A DNA stretch of 64,000 nt from Pseudeuparius sepicola (GCA_963920635.1 OY987302.1:44085500-44149499), one strand, 5' to 3'; positions 40,001 to 44,072 are shown, numbered from the stretch's first letter. Made by a program: numbers and translations. Notes: generated from the sequence alone by a model not told the origin.

Positions 40001-41462
40001 CCAATGATTTTTTCAATACATTGTAAATACATAATATAATTAAGTATTGTTTGCGTGATTTTAGTTTTTATTATAATTTTTAGCCCACTAAAATGCACAC
40101 GAACAGAAAGCTGATGTTTATAAATAGGAAATTGAGGTTAGTTGTTTTTGTTGTTCTTCACAACAAACAATTCTACGGCGGGGAAATAAAACATTACTTA
40201 TATTCTATGGATTTTTGGTCGGAGCTTCAAATAAACCTGGAGACTCCAATAGTTCCATAGGTGGCGAACCTACAGTCCTCATTCCTGTTTTCCTGTTTTC
40301 ATTAATTTATACAAGGTGTCCCATTTACGCTTAAAAAAAATTCGTGAGCGGGTACTTCGTGCTAAAAAATGTGAGTTTGTTGTATAACATTTTTCTCTTA
40401 GTAGCTTATTGAAGTTCGGTTTTTAATAGAATTAAGGCAATATCTCAAACTACCGCTTTCAAATTTTACAGAATAATAGTGACAAAAAATTCCTTATGAT
40501 TAATGTACCAAATATTTTTCGCTTTTTTTTCGAATTTTGGAGGTGTTGCCAGTTTCAACGCAAATGGTTGATTTTATCGTTATGAAAAAGATTACACTTT
40601 TATTGCAAAATAAAAAGATGCACTGAAGTAATGAACCTGCAAGATCAAAAAGGTAATCTCGAAAAAGTTATGAGTAAAAATCCATAAACAAGTGGCGTTT
40701 GTCCATGGGATACGTAGTAATAATTGAAATCTTCAGCTTATTCTCGACCCCGCAAGAACACAGCAGTGTTATATATTTCAGTTTAGCAGCTTGGTTACTT
40801 TGGAAGATATAGGCATAATTCACAATTTCAAAAAAGGCCTTCAACACAATGTATTTCAGTCAACAAGCGTCTAAGAGAAAAATGTTATATACGACAAACT
40901 TACATTTTTTTAGCACGAGGTACCAGCACACGGATTTTTTTGAAGCATAAATGGGACACCGTGTAGGTATAATAGTTCAAAACGTAATTTTGGCAAGTGC
41001 TTAACGAAAATGCTGAACCGATCTAGCTTGGTAGGTACCTAGATTGGTATCCAGCTACGATGAAAGAAGCATAATATGTATACAAGATCGGAAGTCCCAG
41101 GTTGTGATTACCCTACTTTTTATCACATATGAATGAGAAATTTAGTTCTGAAGAAACCATTGGCTATTGATAATAGTCGTAAATGTTCTTAAAATTTTCA
41201 TTAGTGCATAATTACTATTTTCAGGTTGCTAAGACTGAACGAAATTGGCCTTGACACTCGCACAGCCGACCAGATCATCACCAAGCCAAAATGCCACAAT
41301 GAATCTGGTAGTTACAAGTCTATCAGAATCTACGATTGCTTTTTTGTATTTGCCGTGTTTGGTTATGGGGTACTGATGTCAGTATTTTTCTTAATGGTCG
41401 AGATAATTACATCAAGGTATAAACATATGATAAGGGCCCAATTAAAACTTGATAAACATTGA
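2..41462 (+). CDS. Ionotropic receptor (IR75-like), ten exons, N-terminus outside window
   Basis: Chemosensory ionotropic receptor: a ligand-gated cation channel subunit of the sensory-neuron membrane related to ionotropic glutamate receptors. The joined exons give 581 residues. Visible in order: N-terminal domain (about 1-105), the S1 ligand-binding lobe (about 106-260, with SRRFNFDKLPVRVGSVI and a G-Y-G...TGKYSG stretch), membrane segment M1 (274-294), a pore segment ending LEAVSQQG (about 314-332), M3 (359-383, AYSAMILIML where glutamate receptors have SYTANLAAF), lobe S2 (about 384-535, with GNFAFH and CGLQEL), M4 (541-564) and a short cytoplasmic tail. Every exon join preserves frame (phases 0,1,2,1,0,1,0,0,2). 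The G-x-FAFH and CGLQE block and the RRxNxxxxxxRxG block point to the IR75 group; that subfamily call is an inference. No stop or frameshift is seen, so the gene looks functional despite 18.4-kb and 14.4-kb introns full of transposons. Confidence 0.9.
497..1743 (+). pseudogene. hAT transposase C-terminal remnant
   Basis: The frame from 497 encodes about 115 residues ending DEFPNICIALCIILY. After the foldback element (841-1567) the protein resumes as SPSCEGSFSKLKIIKNYLRS and S-M-R-Q-K-R-L-S-G-L-A-L-L (1576-1680), the hAT C-terminal dimerisation domain (A-S-x-E-R-S-F-S-K-L-K family motif). A one-base shift separates the halves even without the insert, so the gene is dead. The DDE core and BED finger are absent; this is a short, internally deleted element. 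Homology to insect zinc-finger-MYM-type-1-like proteins is by motif recognition. Confidence 0.85.
841..1567. repeat. Foldback MITE (TA target), GGTGAGCGAAACTCGA family
   Basis: Inverted ends CAAGGTGAGCGAAACTCGA and TCGAGTTTCGCTCACCCTG are flanked by TA at 839-840 and 1568-1569. The interior is also palindromic (the AAATTTATTCAACTGG region near 1185-1200 against 1285-1300). It sits inside the hAT transposase frame. A left-truncated relative lies at 43064-43906. Confidence 0.9.
2287..2795. other. Intron 1 remainder, solo CAGGGTG-type repeat end
   Basis: ATACAGGGTGAGTAAGG begins at about 2290 and looks like one end of a TA-flanked foldback element, with no matching opposite end nearby. The rest is AT-rich intron up to the acceptor at 2795. 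Confidence 0.4.
2796..2991 (+). CDS. IR gene, N-terminal-domain exon
   Basis: The acceptor is a T-rich tract ending AAG at 2793-2795 and the donor is GTAAGA at 2992. The exon encodes 65 residues plus one base, with LFGYPPINFLILLEADKYER and an E-V-V-L-A-F-F...YQAYKI segment that resembles the IR75 N-terminal pattern (strand, then a Y-x-V-Y-K-I-type motif). The single left-over A joins AA of the next exon to give Lys. It is separated from the next exon by 18.4 kb. Confidence 0.75.
3925..4060 (+). pseudogene. Mariner-type transposase N-terminus (helix-turn-helix remnant)
   Basis: The frame reads R-E-K-S-C-K-A-V-L-E-E-I then RKISQTLNVSHISVYQNF, a typical helix-turn-helix of Tc1/mariner transposases. 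It is cut off at about 4060 by a sequence beginning CAGTGGCGTGCCTAG, which resembles a hAT end. Confidence 0.55.
4069..5160. other. Inserted AT-rich sequence of unknown class
   Basis: It starts at a hAT-like end (CAGTGGCGTGCCTAG, then a G-rich run to 4160), but no matching right end is visible. From 4350 to 5150 it has many near-repeats of TGAATATTC, ATGTTC and GAATATT on both strands. There is no coding potential. Confidence 0.35.
4814..4873 (+). repeat. tRNA-like fragment (possible SINE head)
   Basis: TGGCTCAGTTGAA (4819) resembles a pol III A box and GGTTCGAACCC (4852-4862) is a perfect B box, followed by TGCACCCGGCG. The A-to-B spacing (33 bp) is shorter than in a real tRNA and no cloverleaf is obvious, so this is a remnant rather than a tRNA gene. 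Confidence 0.45.
5163..5482. repeat. MITE with 3-bp TSD, GACTACGTTTATCTCG family, copy 1
   Basis: Inverted ends are GACTACGTTTATCTCG and CGAGATAAACGTAGTC. AAT occurs on both sides. Other copies: 30180-30501 (opposite orientation) and a copy split between about 34522-34671 and 38268-38391. Confidence 0.8.
5520..5920 (+). pseudogene. Mariner-type transposase catalytic remnant
   Basis: With frameshifts allowed, the + strand reads IIGDFLIGPYF, then FLEHELPSL, then APAHFSLVARNFLDVAYPHR, then SPDLNPLDFFFWGHL and L-R-D-R-I-I-S-G-C-E-T-I-R-I. This is the DDE core of a transposase widespread in insects (H-D-G-A-P-A-H-F ... S-P-D-L-x-P-L-D-F-F-x-W-G). The catalytic Asp of HDGAPAHF is Glu here (MHEGAPAHF) and stops are present, so it is inactive. 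Confidence 0.85.
6582..6800. repeat. Short TA-type MITE, ACTCCTGGACAAAATTAA ends
   Basis: ACTCCTGGACAAAATTAA at 6582 is mirrored by TTAATTTTGTCCAGGAGT ending about 6799. It is about 220 bp, with an AT-rich interior and no coding content. Confidence 0.75.
6985..7031 (+). repeat. (AAT)n microsatellite
   Basis: About 15 uninterrupted AAT/ATA units, next to the 3' end of the minus-strand RT remnant. Confidence 0.95.
7060..7810 (-). pseudogene. Non-LTR retrotransposon reverse transcriptase remnant
   Basis: Reading the minus strand with frameshifts: AECKLANVVPFP, then RPIISVLSVLYKIFDYAVKP, then GHSCATTLLNVTDSI and S-S-I-L-V-L-L-D, then Q-K-L-Y-S-G-V-P-Q-G-F-I-L-G-P-I-L-F, then GIQMYGDDTYILYSF and LDLSLQLNVKKC. 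These are RT blocks in order: fingers, the L-D-F-S-K-A-F-D region, the G-V-P-Q-G-S block and the YxDD catalytic loop (YGDD). The pattern fits the Jockey/CR1 group. At least two frameshifts and a stop make it inactive; the endonuclease and 5' end are missing. Confidence 0.85.
7871..8823. repeat. Foldback element, TAGGGTAGACTGGGGTAAGTG ends
   Basis: TAGGGTAGACTGGGGTAAGT at 7871 is mirrored by ACTTGCCCCAGTCTACCCTA ending 8823. ACTTACCCC and GGGGTAAGTG recur internally (8070-8100, 8785-8796). The terminal TA may be the target duplication. No coding content. Confidence 0.85.
8824..9622. other. Intron 2 DNA without recognisable feature
   Basis: AT-rich. GACACCCTATATATG near 9550 resembles a solo end of a CAGGGTG-type repeat. 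No gene or RNA seen. Confidence 0.4.
9624..11500. mobile_element. Foldback element with about 480-bp inverted repeats and an internal spliced mini-gene
   Basis: AGATCCCACTGCAAGATTTC (9624) and its complement ending 11500 are the tips. Similarity continues through GGCAGGGTTGCCTATCAAAA (about 9716 and, inverted, about 11400) to the TGCGCTAATTCTCTTTCGC region near 10075 and 11100. The interior 10140-11040 is not inverted and holds an exon-like ORF with a perfect donor and a downstream acidic frame. No clear target duplication was found. Confidence 0.75.
10251..10446 (+). CDS. Exon-like ORF inside foldback element (unknown, Cys/His-containing)
   Basis: About 65 residues: N-K-N-F-K-N-E-E-M-F-F-C-H-V-V-R-R-K-M-C, then HHIKYHDIELTLESTNDYGY and H-S-S-C-L-K-K. 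The H-x-L-x-T-x-S...GYHxxCyxK spacing recalls a Cys/His segment found in unannotated insect repeat proteins. A consensus donor GTAAGT follows at 10447. A possible 3' exon encodes an acidic tail, YENESSDDSEVE, ending TAA at about 10900, with an AATAAA near 10976. Function unknown; it could be a captured host exon or the element's own protein. Confidence 0.4.
11504..12100. other. Intron 2 DNA without recognisable feature
   Basis: AT-rich unique-looking sequence. No ORF with recognisable motif, no paired repeats seen. Confidence 0.4.
12180..12530 (-). pseudogene. Penelope-like element A, GIY-YIG endonuclease remnant (minus copy)
   Basis: The minus strand reads V-Y-R-V-A-stop-S-C-G then QVYIGETGRTVSTRVKEH and R-C-I-R-L-R-Q-P-G-Q-S-A, the GIY-YIG nuclease of Penelope-like retroelements (V-Y-x-I-x-C-x-C-G-x-x-Y-I-G-E-T-G-R ... 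K-E-H). One in-frame TGA and later shifts inactivate it. It is an inverted relative of the + strand copy at 20862-21260, with which it also shares the untranslated flank (12180-12300 against 21100-21240). Confidence 0.85.
12746..13028 (+). pseudogene. Penelope-like element A, reverse transcriptase remnant
   Basis: The + strand reads F-R-Y-A-D-D-T-F (RT catalytic loop), then E-N-I-K-F-T-M-E-V, then RVDGSLGHPVYRKSTHTDPP, the motifs that follow the Penelope YxDD box. Small shifts occur. It stops at 13028 where the element-B pair begins; the matching linker and endonuclease resume at 20575. Confidence 0.85.
13368..13590. repeat. 105-bp palindrome at the head-to-head Penelope junction
   Basis: The two arms encode the same peptide outward in both directions (A-F-S-N-S-N-T-V-G-L-L-F-F-S-K). 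The spacer is 13 bp. Such 5'-truncated inverted partners are a known trait of Penelope-like elements. Confidence 0.9.
14316..14344. repeat. Possible 29-bp terminal-repeat-only insertion
   Basis: CATTGGATAAGGAATT followed by ACCTTAATAAATG looks like the two ends of the 6-kb element joined. No clear target duplication. Confidence 0.4.
15334..15742 (+). repeat. Tandem repeat, three units of about 120 bp
   Basis: Units begin with CTGATGAAAAA at 15334, 15501 and 15624 and end TGCAAAAATATA. The first unit is longer because it carries the 40-bp insertion at 15376-15415. Confidence 0.92.
15376..15415. repeat. 40-bp insertion made of two transposon ends
   Basis: CATTGATTAAGGTATTCGG plus ATAAGGAATTCCTTATTCAAT is the left end of the 6-kb element joined to its right end with nothing between. 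The sister tandem units lack it. Flanks ATAACTAC and ATAACTTG look like a degenerate 8-bp duplication. Confidence 0.75.
16030..17760. repeat. Cluster of nested foldback fragments
   Basis: ACAGGGTGTTCAGG (16034) faces AGAACACCCTGTA (16083). Then related segments containing ACATACCAAATTTCAGAA and GAACAAAGATAAAAT recur in both orientations at about 16550, 16930, 17105 and 17550, with CCGTTTGCCAAAGTGTCC at 16895 and 17165. Peptides read from them are repeat artefacts. Confidence 0.6.
17880..18262. repeat. Foldback repeat, AATCTAGATGGATTGG family
   Basis: GAAACAACGAATCTAGATGG (about 17941) is mirrored by CCATCTAGATTCGTTGTTTC (about 18185), with AAGGCGCGTTAAATTGGGCC near the centre (18041). A diverged half-copy follows at 18520-18800, ending in an ACTCACCCTGTA terminus. 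Confidence 0.7.
18684..18700. repeat. 17-bp insertion with perfect 8-bp TSD
   Basis: GAATTCCTTATTCAATG is flanked by ATTGGGCC at 18676-18683 and 18701-18708. The paralogous sequence near 18048 has a single uninterrupted AAATTGGGCCCA. The insert equals the right end of the 6-kb element. Confidence 0.75.
18810..19630. other. Interior of the 6-kb insertion, no gene recognised
   Basis: Mixed AT-rich and moderately GC-rich sequence (19290-19600). A 13-bp hairpin, AAAGTTTACAGAA / TTCTGTAAACTTT, lies at about 19250-19285. No ORF with a recognisable motif. Confidence 0.4.
19650..19982 (+). pseudogene. Penelope-like element B, GIY-YIG endonuclease and C-terminus
   Basis: After the insertion the frame continues: L-V-Y-S-I-P-stop-T-N-C-E-K then VYVGQTGRYLKQRITEHRRD, a shift, T-A-L-V-E-H-C-R-E-K-G-H-H-F, R-R-L-L-K-E-M-I-Y-I-K, ending N-K-I-N-L at TAA 19980. 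GIY-YIG residues Y, G, Q-T-G-R, R and E-H are all present. The nonsense TGA replaces the TGC still present in the minus copy near 13350, and one frameshift follows, so this copy is inactive. Confidence 0.88.
20475..20503 (+). ncRNA. Hammerhead-ribozyme-like core in Penelope terminal arm
   Basis: CTGAAGA (20475-20481), a 5-bp hairpin GATTT/AAATC, then GAAACG (20498-20503) matches the CUGANGA - stem II - GAAA core that Penelope-like elements are known to carry. One unpaired A precedes stem II, and stems I and III with the cleavage site are not evident. The inverted partner at 13102-13129 keeps CTGAAGA but has GAAT for GAAA. Confidence 0.45.
20575..21260 (+). pseudogene. Penelope-like element A, linker and GIY-YIG remnant (plus copy)
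   Basis: The + strand reads R-A-F-F-P-Y-I-H, then ISTSKIFHAP, then I-E-Y-E-W-V-Y-R-V-P-C-S-C-G-E-V-N-I-G-E, G-R-T-V-S-T-R-V and QSALAEH (after shifts). This is the RT-to-endonuclease linker and GIY-YIG domain of Penelope-like elements, continuing the RT fragment that ends at 13028. Tyr of YIG is Asn here, and stops and frameshifts are present. Confidence 0.82.
21364..21538 (+). CDS. IR gene, exon bridging NTD and S1
   Basis: The acceptor is AATTTTTAG at 21355-21363 and the donor is GTAAGT at 21539. It encodes IEVYGNWSES, then S-R-R-F-N-F-D-K-L-P-V-R-V-G, matching the IR75-family (E/V)xYGNW...RRxNxxGxxLRxG transition into the S1 lobe. It ends with two bases (TT) that combine with G of the next exon to give Leu. 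Confidence 0.85.
21783..22026 (+). CDS. Unidentified ORF with C-terminal membrane segment
   Basis: An open frame T-L-E-L-G-K-T-Y-I-S-T-G-I-R-K then a polar stretch, TPFYLLTENYKKYS, and a hydrophobic tail CSFSAFFIIGIFLGCLN before TAA. It follows TTTCTATAG (an acceptor-like site at about 21779), so it may be a terminal exon or a fragment of a tail-anchored or single-pass protein. It lies within intron 3 of the receptor on the same strand. No family recognised; it may be a relic. Confidence 0.3.
22233..22500 (+). repeat. SINE copy 2 (3'-truncated)
   Basis: GGCGGTGGCGATGTTCGAAG and GCATTGCTAACTATTTAGAC form the tRNA-like head; GGTTCGGATCG (22302-22312) is the B box. The tail (TTA)n is missing. 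Confidence 0.75.
22501..23230. other. Intron 3 DNA, possible solo hAT end
   Basis: GGCCGCCCTCTCCCC followed by CTCTACGCTACTG (about 22859-22897) resembles the right end of a hAT such as the one ending at 34168, but no left end is seen. Otherwise AT-rich without genes. Confidence 0.35.
23235..24164 (+). pseudogene. Tc1-like (DD34E) transposase pseudogene
   Basis: Read through several frameshifts: helix-turn-helix region A-E-A-L-N-T-S-K-R-V-I-N-R-L and YRETGDITERLTGRTR; then V-S-D-Q-T-V-R-N-R-L, RTTRLQWVQQHLNWQQQD, GLRLDSRKHRM; then GGTIMVWGGINIGGRTNLVW, L-M-H-D-N-A-C-S-H-A-A, PWPSQFPDLNPIEHL and M-P-R-R-C-R-A-V ending TAA. The second Asp and the Glu are separated by 34 residues (DD34E). The segment with the first catalytic Asp (normally before the GLRLDS motif) is deleted, and the Trp after NPIEHL is a stop. 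Inactive. Confidence 0.93.
24165..24638. other. Intron 3 end, AT-rich
   Basis: A short (AAT)n run at 24162-24178, then ordinary AT-rich intron to the acceptor at 24637. Nothing else seen. Confidence 0.4.
24639..24829 (+). CDS. IR gene, S1 ligand-binding exon
   Basis: The acceptor is CATTTGTAG and the donor is GTAAAT at 24830. It encodes the S1 core: FMFKLDFPMITSFVEALNG, then the G-Y-G and T-T-G-K-Y-S-G turn and a DLIEAIIEDKIDLAG helix-strand, which is the usual (Y)GW...TGxWxGxxxxLxxxxxDxxG pattern of IRs. Confidence 0.9.
24926..25158 (+). CDS. IR gene, end of S1 plus M1
   Basis: The acceptor is TTTAAG and the donor is GTAAGA at 25159. It encodes SLLMAHSREEFIKFIAPM; the Arg in S-R-E-E-F sits where the ligand-contacting Arg lies in many IRs, although the usual IDF is replaced by IKF. 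PSLSFMKNIYFLTFSNNVW follows as the pre-M1 helix and then a strongly hydrophobic M1. Confidence 0.92.
25371..25452 (+). CDS. IR gene, pore-segment exon
   Basis: The acceptor is TAATTTTTAG and the donor is GTAAGG. It encodes VYVSWSDIILISLEAVSQQ; the A-x-x-x-Q-Q-G ending is the IR version of the glutamate-receptor pore loop. The final G is shared with the next exon (Gly). Confidence 0.9.
25770..25930. repeat. Perfect inverted repeat within intron 6
   Basis: AAGTAGAATTCTTATAGTCA ... GAAACTGATTGTGGAGTTTT appears inverted at about 25855-25922. In addition ATAGTCAAAACTCCACAATC ... GAAAACTTTCATT is directly duplicated (about 25788 and 25833). The sequence can form a long hairpin. Confidence 0.85.
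26044..26294 (+). CDS. IR gene, M3 exon
   Basis: The acceptor is CTTATTGTAG and the donor is GTTAGA at 26295. It encodes a pore-to-M3 linker, the M3 helix ILTLLFFVLFMFLYVAYSAM and the start of S2 (LRSTVEIRDMAQLL), the normal IR order. Confidence 0.92.
26495..26698 (+). CDS. IR gene, S2 ligand-binding exon
   Basis: The acceptor is TATTTTTAG and the donor is GTTAGT. It encodes VLRDLFLKKIYP, G-M-K-M-V-Q-K-G-N-F-A-F-H and YDICGLQELPG, the most family-specific block of the gene (the IR75 pattern G-I-x-x-V-x-x-G-x-F-A-F-H ... C-G-L-Q-E-I). The exon is exactly 68 codons, phase 0 at both ends. Confidence 0.93.
26757..26815 (+). CDS. IR gene, short S2 exon
   Basis: A 59-nt exon between TTGTTTCTAG and GTGAGT encodes TKSYFSINYTSPYKEIFHV plus TG, which completes Trp with G of the last exon 14.4 kb away. 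It is too short to stand as an independent ORF; it is supported by frame continuity on both sides and by the SPYKEIF motif (IR: SPxREIF). Confidence 0.88.
26870..28130. other. Intron 9 start, no gene recognised
   Basis: AGTGTGTCCCCGGATGG (26867) resembles a repeat end. Short open frames here show no motif. Inverted traces of the next repeat (GGAATTTAAAGTCAAC at 27880) appear. Confidence 0.4.
28164..28510. repeat. Foldback repeat, GGTTGCCGACAGCGAAAGTG family
   Basis: CGTATTTTTTTAAGTTGTA ... TTTTACCTGGCA ... ATCATAAGATCTTA (28205-28310) is inverted at 28365-28475 (TAAGATCTTATGAT ... TGCCAGGTAAAA ... TACAACTTAAAAAAAATACG). The outer flanks GGGGGTTGCC and GGCAACCC match as well. Confidence 0.8.
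28720..30170. other. Intron 9 DNA with a direct repeat
   Basis: TGTCAGAAATTGC ... GTTATTTCGGCTCGGGG (28602-28665) recurs as a diverged direct repeat at 29689-29760 (TTGTCAGAAATTGCCC ... GTTTCGGTTCGGAG). No gene seen. Confidence 0.5.
30180..30501. repeat. MITE with 3-bp TSD, GACTACGTTTATCTCG family, copy 2
   Basis: A nearly full-length inverted-orientation relative of 5163-5482, with ATA on both sides (TSD of 3 bp). Confidence 0.82.
30717..30826 (+). repeat. SINE copy 3 (head only)
   Basis: CGGTGGCGATGTTTGGAGCA, TTGCTAACTATTTAGACTGC and B box GGTTCGAATCG. Truncated after the head. Confidence 0.75.
31410..32313. repeat. Foldback MITE, CAGTGCCCGCCAAA ends
   Basis: CAGTGCCCGCCAAAAAGTCT (31410) and its inverted match AGACTGTTTGGCGGGCACTG (to 32313), with TA on both sides. 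Arms of about 330 bp extend through TTTTGCTAGCTCTAGAACCA and ATATGTTTCTTTCGCAAT. Confidence 0.92.
32320..33571. repeat. Foldback MITE, CAGGGTGTCCAACTTTA family, copy 1
   Basis: It opens ACAGGGTGTCCAACTTTAAA and closes AAAGTTGGACACCCTG; internal arms match over several hundred bp (GGAGATAATCGCCTAAACTT and its complement near 33495). A second copy lies at 41768-43003. Confidence 0.9.
33740..33900 (-). pseudogene. hAT transposase dimerisation-domain remnant
   Basis: The minus strand encodes F-L-K-I-F-S-T-I-L-C-N-C-P-G-A-E-R-S-F-S-S followed by a stop, matching the hAT C-terminal x-A-E-R-S-F-S-x-L motif. The rest of the transposase is gone. Confidence 0.75.
34169..34500 (+). repeat. SINE copy 4 (3' half)
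   Basis: From CAAGTCTTTATAGAAAAAC through CTCACTGGGATTACTACGG to GTGAGAATTATTGTTATT and a (TTA)n tail. Its head was replaced by the hAT at 31312-34168. Confidence 0.72.
34797..34975 (+). repeat. TTGACTTGA / TCAAGTCAAG-rich tract
   Basis: At least a dozen CTTGACTTGA-type 5-mers in both orientations form a dense low-complexity, self-complementary stretch. Confidence 0.9.
36067..37245. repeat. Foldback MITE, CAGGGTGATTCAGTTTTAA ends
   Basis: CAGGGTGATTCAGTTTTAAT and ATTAAAACAGTATCACCCTG are the ends, with TA flanks. Arms extend about 500 bp each (AGGTGATAGAAAACC, GTGTTAAAGTTGCAAG, TGGGTTAGCATAAAACCTGT and their complements). Confidence 0.95.
37250..37738. repeat. Foldback MITE, CAGTGACCGGCAGAAAGTTGG ends
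   Basis: CAGTGACCGGCAGAAAGTTG and CAACTTTCTGCCGGTCACTG are the ends, with TA flanks. It begins two bases after the previous MITE's TA, so the pair reads ...CACCCTG-TA-TA-CAGTGACC.... Confidence 0.93.
38268..38391 (-). repeat. Right part of split GACTACG-family MITE (copy 3)
   Basis: ACCAACCTACAGTGGATTAA through CGATTGCCACAAGATAAACG and GTAGT; the left part is at 34522-34671. Confidence 0.75.
38590..38960. repeat. Fragments of the family at 59092-59815
   Basis: ACAGGGTGTTTAAATTCCCA, TTTTCCAACCGTTAAAG and ATGAGGCGGCTGTG match segments of the foldback at 59092-59815; ends are rearranged. Confidence 0.6.
38990..40300. other. Intron 9 DNA, no feature recognised
   Basis: AT-rich, including a run of 13 A at 39711-39725. 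No repeat pair or coding motif seen. Confidence 0.4.
40312..40963. repeat. Foldback MITE, CAAGGTGTCCCATTTACGC ends
   Basis: CAAGGTGTCCCATTTACGCT and its complement GCATAAATGGGACACCGTG, with TA flanks. The arms include GCACGAAGTACC-type sequence and AACATTTTTCTCTTAG. Confidence 0.88.
41225..41462 (+). CDS. IR gene, terminal exon with M4
   Basis: The acceptor is TATTTTCAG. It encodes LLRLNEIGLDTRTADQIITK (IR: xxRLxExGLxxR), then the M4 helix CFFVFAVFGYGVLMSVFFLM, a basic tail and stop TGA at 41460. Two overlapping AATAAA hexamers at 41743-41752 are candidate poly(A) signals. Confidence 0.93.
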
Positions 41463-41742
41463 CTTTCGTACACCACCTAGCTAATTGTCTGTCACCTAAA
41501 TATAGAAATAACGAGCGTTCATTCCAATTTAACCTCACAGTAGGCGGTGAATACTTTTGTCTTTGCTTAATTTCTTTCATTATACCTAGCTGCCATGTAA
41601 ATAAGCAAGTTTCTTTGTGAACACATTTGGCGTAAGGTATGGGGCAAGTTATTTGCTTTTCAATCTGGTAGCCCGGATTGAAACCAAAATCATTCCTATT
41701 TTTTTGTGAATATGGGTAGATAATTTGTAACTTTAGAGTAAT

Positions 41743-41752
41743 AATAAATAAA
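41743..41752 (+). promoter_or_regulatory. Candidate poly(A) signal of the IR gene
   Basis: Two overlapping AATAAA hexamers lie 280 bp after the stop codon, just before a foldback element begins at 41768. In AT-rich DNA such hexamers are frequent, so position is the main support. Confidence 0.4.
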
Positions 41753-41767
41753 ACGCAATTATACGTA

Positions 41768-43003
41768 CGGGTGTCCAACTTTATTACTGTACCAATCAGT
41801 AAAATCTTCATTTTTGGAGATAATCGCCTAAACTTTTTTTGTTTGGAAGGCCTTCAAAAACCGCTTCTTTTGACGTTCCTGCCATTTTTCAAAGTGCAAA
41901 TCCAGGTCCGGCTGCGATTTTTTTATACCCCCGATTTTCTCGAAAACCATTTAGCGATTTTTTTATTTAAAATCTGAAAATACAGCGTTAATCAGAACAT
42001 CCCAAAATCCTTATATACAAAATTTGAATAAAAAATATACAGGGAGTTCCACTCTGCAGGGTGTCAAAGTTGAGCAAATTAGGAATTTTGAAGGCATCTG
42101 CCAAGTCAAGTGTGCCATGGATCATATAGGACCACTCAAGATATTGGTGGGAAAAGGTCCTATACAAAATATACAGAGTGTTATTTTCTGTGCCACCCCA
42201 AATTACTGAATTTTTGGAACTTTGTAGGGGTAAAAAATCGTGTATAACAAAACCGCTCCACACACTGTAAACGAACTAAATCTAAAAAATACAGAAGTCT
42301 GCCAGTCAGTAGGTAAGTCCATATCAGTTAAGGTAGCTGGTGTGCCATAACAGGAAACGCACAGAAAATCTATCATCTTAGACAGTGACTTTGTTGAGAA
42401 AGGTCCAATAATTTAAATTATTTTTATTTGTTGGTTGGCATTTAAAGAAAAATAAAGAAATAAATTACTTTTGTGTTTATTAATATTTTTTCAATGATTC
42501 CAGAGCACTCCTGACCACTATAAAGTTTAATAAAAATTTAGAATTTTGAGCTGGCTCAGAGAAAAATATCCTGTATATTTTTGTAGTAAATCTTTTCACA
42601 CCAACATTTTGAGTGGTCCTGTTGACCATTCAACTGTTTTGAAGGGATTCCATGGCACATTTGACTCGCCAGACGTCTTTAAATTTCATATTTTGCTCGA
42701 CTTTGAGACACTACAAAATGGAACTCCCTGTATATTTTTTGTTCAGATTTGGTATATGGGGGTTTTGGGGTGTTCTGATTAACGCTATGGGGTCAGATTT
42801 TAAATAGTAAAATCGCTAAATGGTTTTCGTGAAAATCGGGGGTATAGGAAAATCGCAGCCCGCCCTGTATTTGCACCTTGAAAATGGCAAGAACATCAAA
42901 AGAAGCGGTTTTTGAAGGCCTTTCAAACAAAAAAAAGTTTAGGCGATTATCTCCAAAAATGAAGATCTTACTGATTTGTACAGTAATAAAGTTGGACACC
43001 CTG
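41768..43003. repeat. Foldback MITE, GGGTGTCCAACTTTA family, copy 2
   Basis: It opens CGGGTGTCCAACTTTATTAC and closes AATAAAGTTGGACACCCTG, with TA flanks. It is homologous along its length to 32320-33571. It begins about 15 bp after the receptor's poly(A) hexamers. Confidence 0.9.
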
Positions 43004-43063
43004 TATATATACTTGTGGTTTTTGCATTATAATGCCATAATTAATTCCTTAGGGAATAATGAG

Positions 43064-43906
43064 CACGAAAACTCAAAATAAAATTTCGAAAAGGGGTTCT
43101 TAAATGGGACTTACTAAGGTCAAATTTTGACCGAAAATTAGCTGGCCGCTGTAACGTCATCGATATTATTTTCCCAGCAACATACAATTTTTTCTCTATG
43201 TATATTGAAAGTCCTTATCATTCTCAACAACTTTTATAAAAAGAAATTTTCTGTATCTTTTGTCATTCCAAATCTACAGGGTCAAATATGTAAAAAAACA
43301 TGGAATTTTTTTCTAATCATTTTTCGAAAGCTATGGAAGCAATTAATAGTCAGAAATTGTTTAAGAGTATGTTAGGGTGCCTTGCGCACCTTTAAATTTA
43401 TTCAACTGGAATATTTTTTAAATTTCTGAATTGTGCTTGTTACTAACTTGTTTGTTACTATTGTTTGTTACAAAAAAAAAATTAAAAATATTCCAGTTGA
43501 ATAAATTTAAGGGTGCGCAAGGCACCATAACATACTTTTAAATAATTTCTGACTATCAATTGTTTCCATAGCTTTCTAGATTTCGAAAAATGATTAGAAA
43601 AAAATTCCATGTTTTTTTACATATTTGACCCTGTAGATTTGGAACGACAAAAGATACAGAAAATTTCTTTCTATAAAAGTTGTTGAGAATGATAAGGACT
43701 TTCAATATATAGAGAAAAAATGGTATGTTTTTGGGAAAAATAATATCGATGACGTCACAGCGGCCATTTTCCCAAACATCAAAAAAGCTAATTTTCGGTC
43801 AAAATCGGACCTTAGTATGTCCCATTTAAGAACCCCTTTTCGAAATTTTATTTTGAGTTTTCGTGTTTCCGCTGTAGGCCTGGGGCGTCGAGTTTGGATC
43901 ACCCTG
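43064..43906. repeat. Foldback MITE, relative of 841-1567, left end truncated
   Basis: The right end ...GAGTTTGGATCACCCTG precedes TA. Arms CACGAAAACTCAAAATAAAA and CTTAAATGGGAC are mirrored. The centre carries the same AGGGTGCCTTGCG palindrome as the first copy. About 35 bp of the left tip is missing. Confidence 0.85.
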
Positions 43907-43925
43907 TACAATTAATCGTAAATAA

Positions 43926-44072
43926 AGTAGAGTATATACTACTCGCAATAATGGCTATTATTCTCTCGGAATTTTACTCCCTTGCCGCTAACGCGGCTCG
44001 GTTCGTAAATATTCCTCGGAAATAATAGCAGCCATTATTGACTGATGGTATAATCTACTATTAATAAAAAAA
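43926..44072. repeat. Short imperfect foldback
   Basis: AGTAGAGTATATAC ... AATAATGGCTATTATT is mirrored by AATAATAGCAGCCATTATT ... GGTATAATCTACTATT. Confidence 0.65.

Noticed and set aside
41407..41811. 134-residue minus-strand frame overlapping the receptor's last exon
   Set aside because: It is the shadow of the M4 exon and runs into the next foldback's end.
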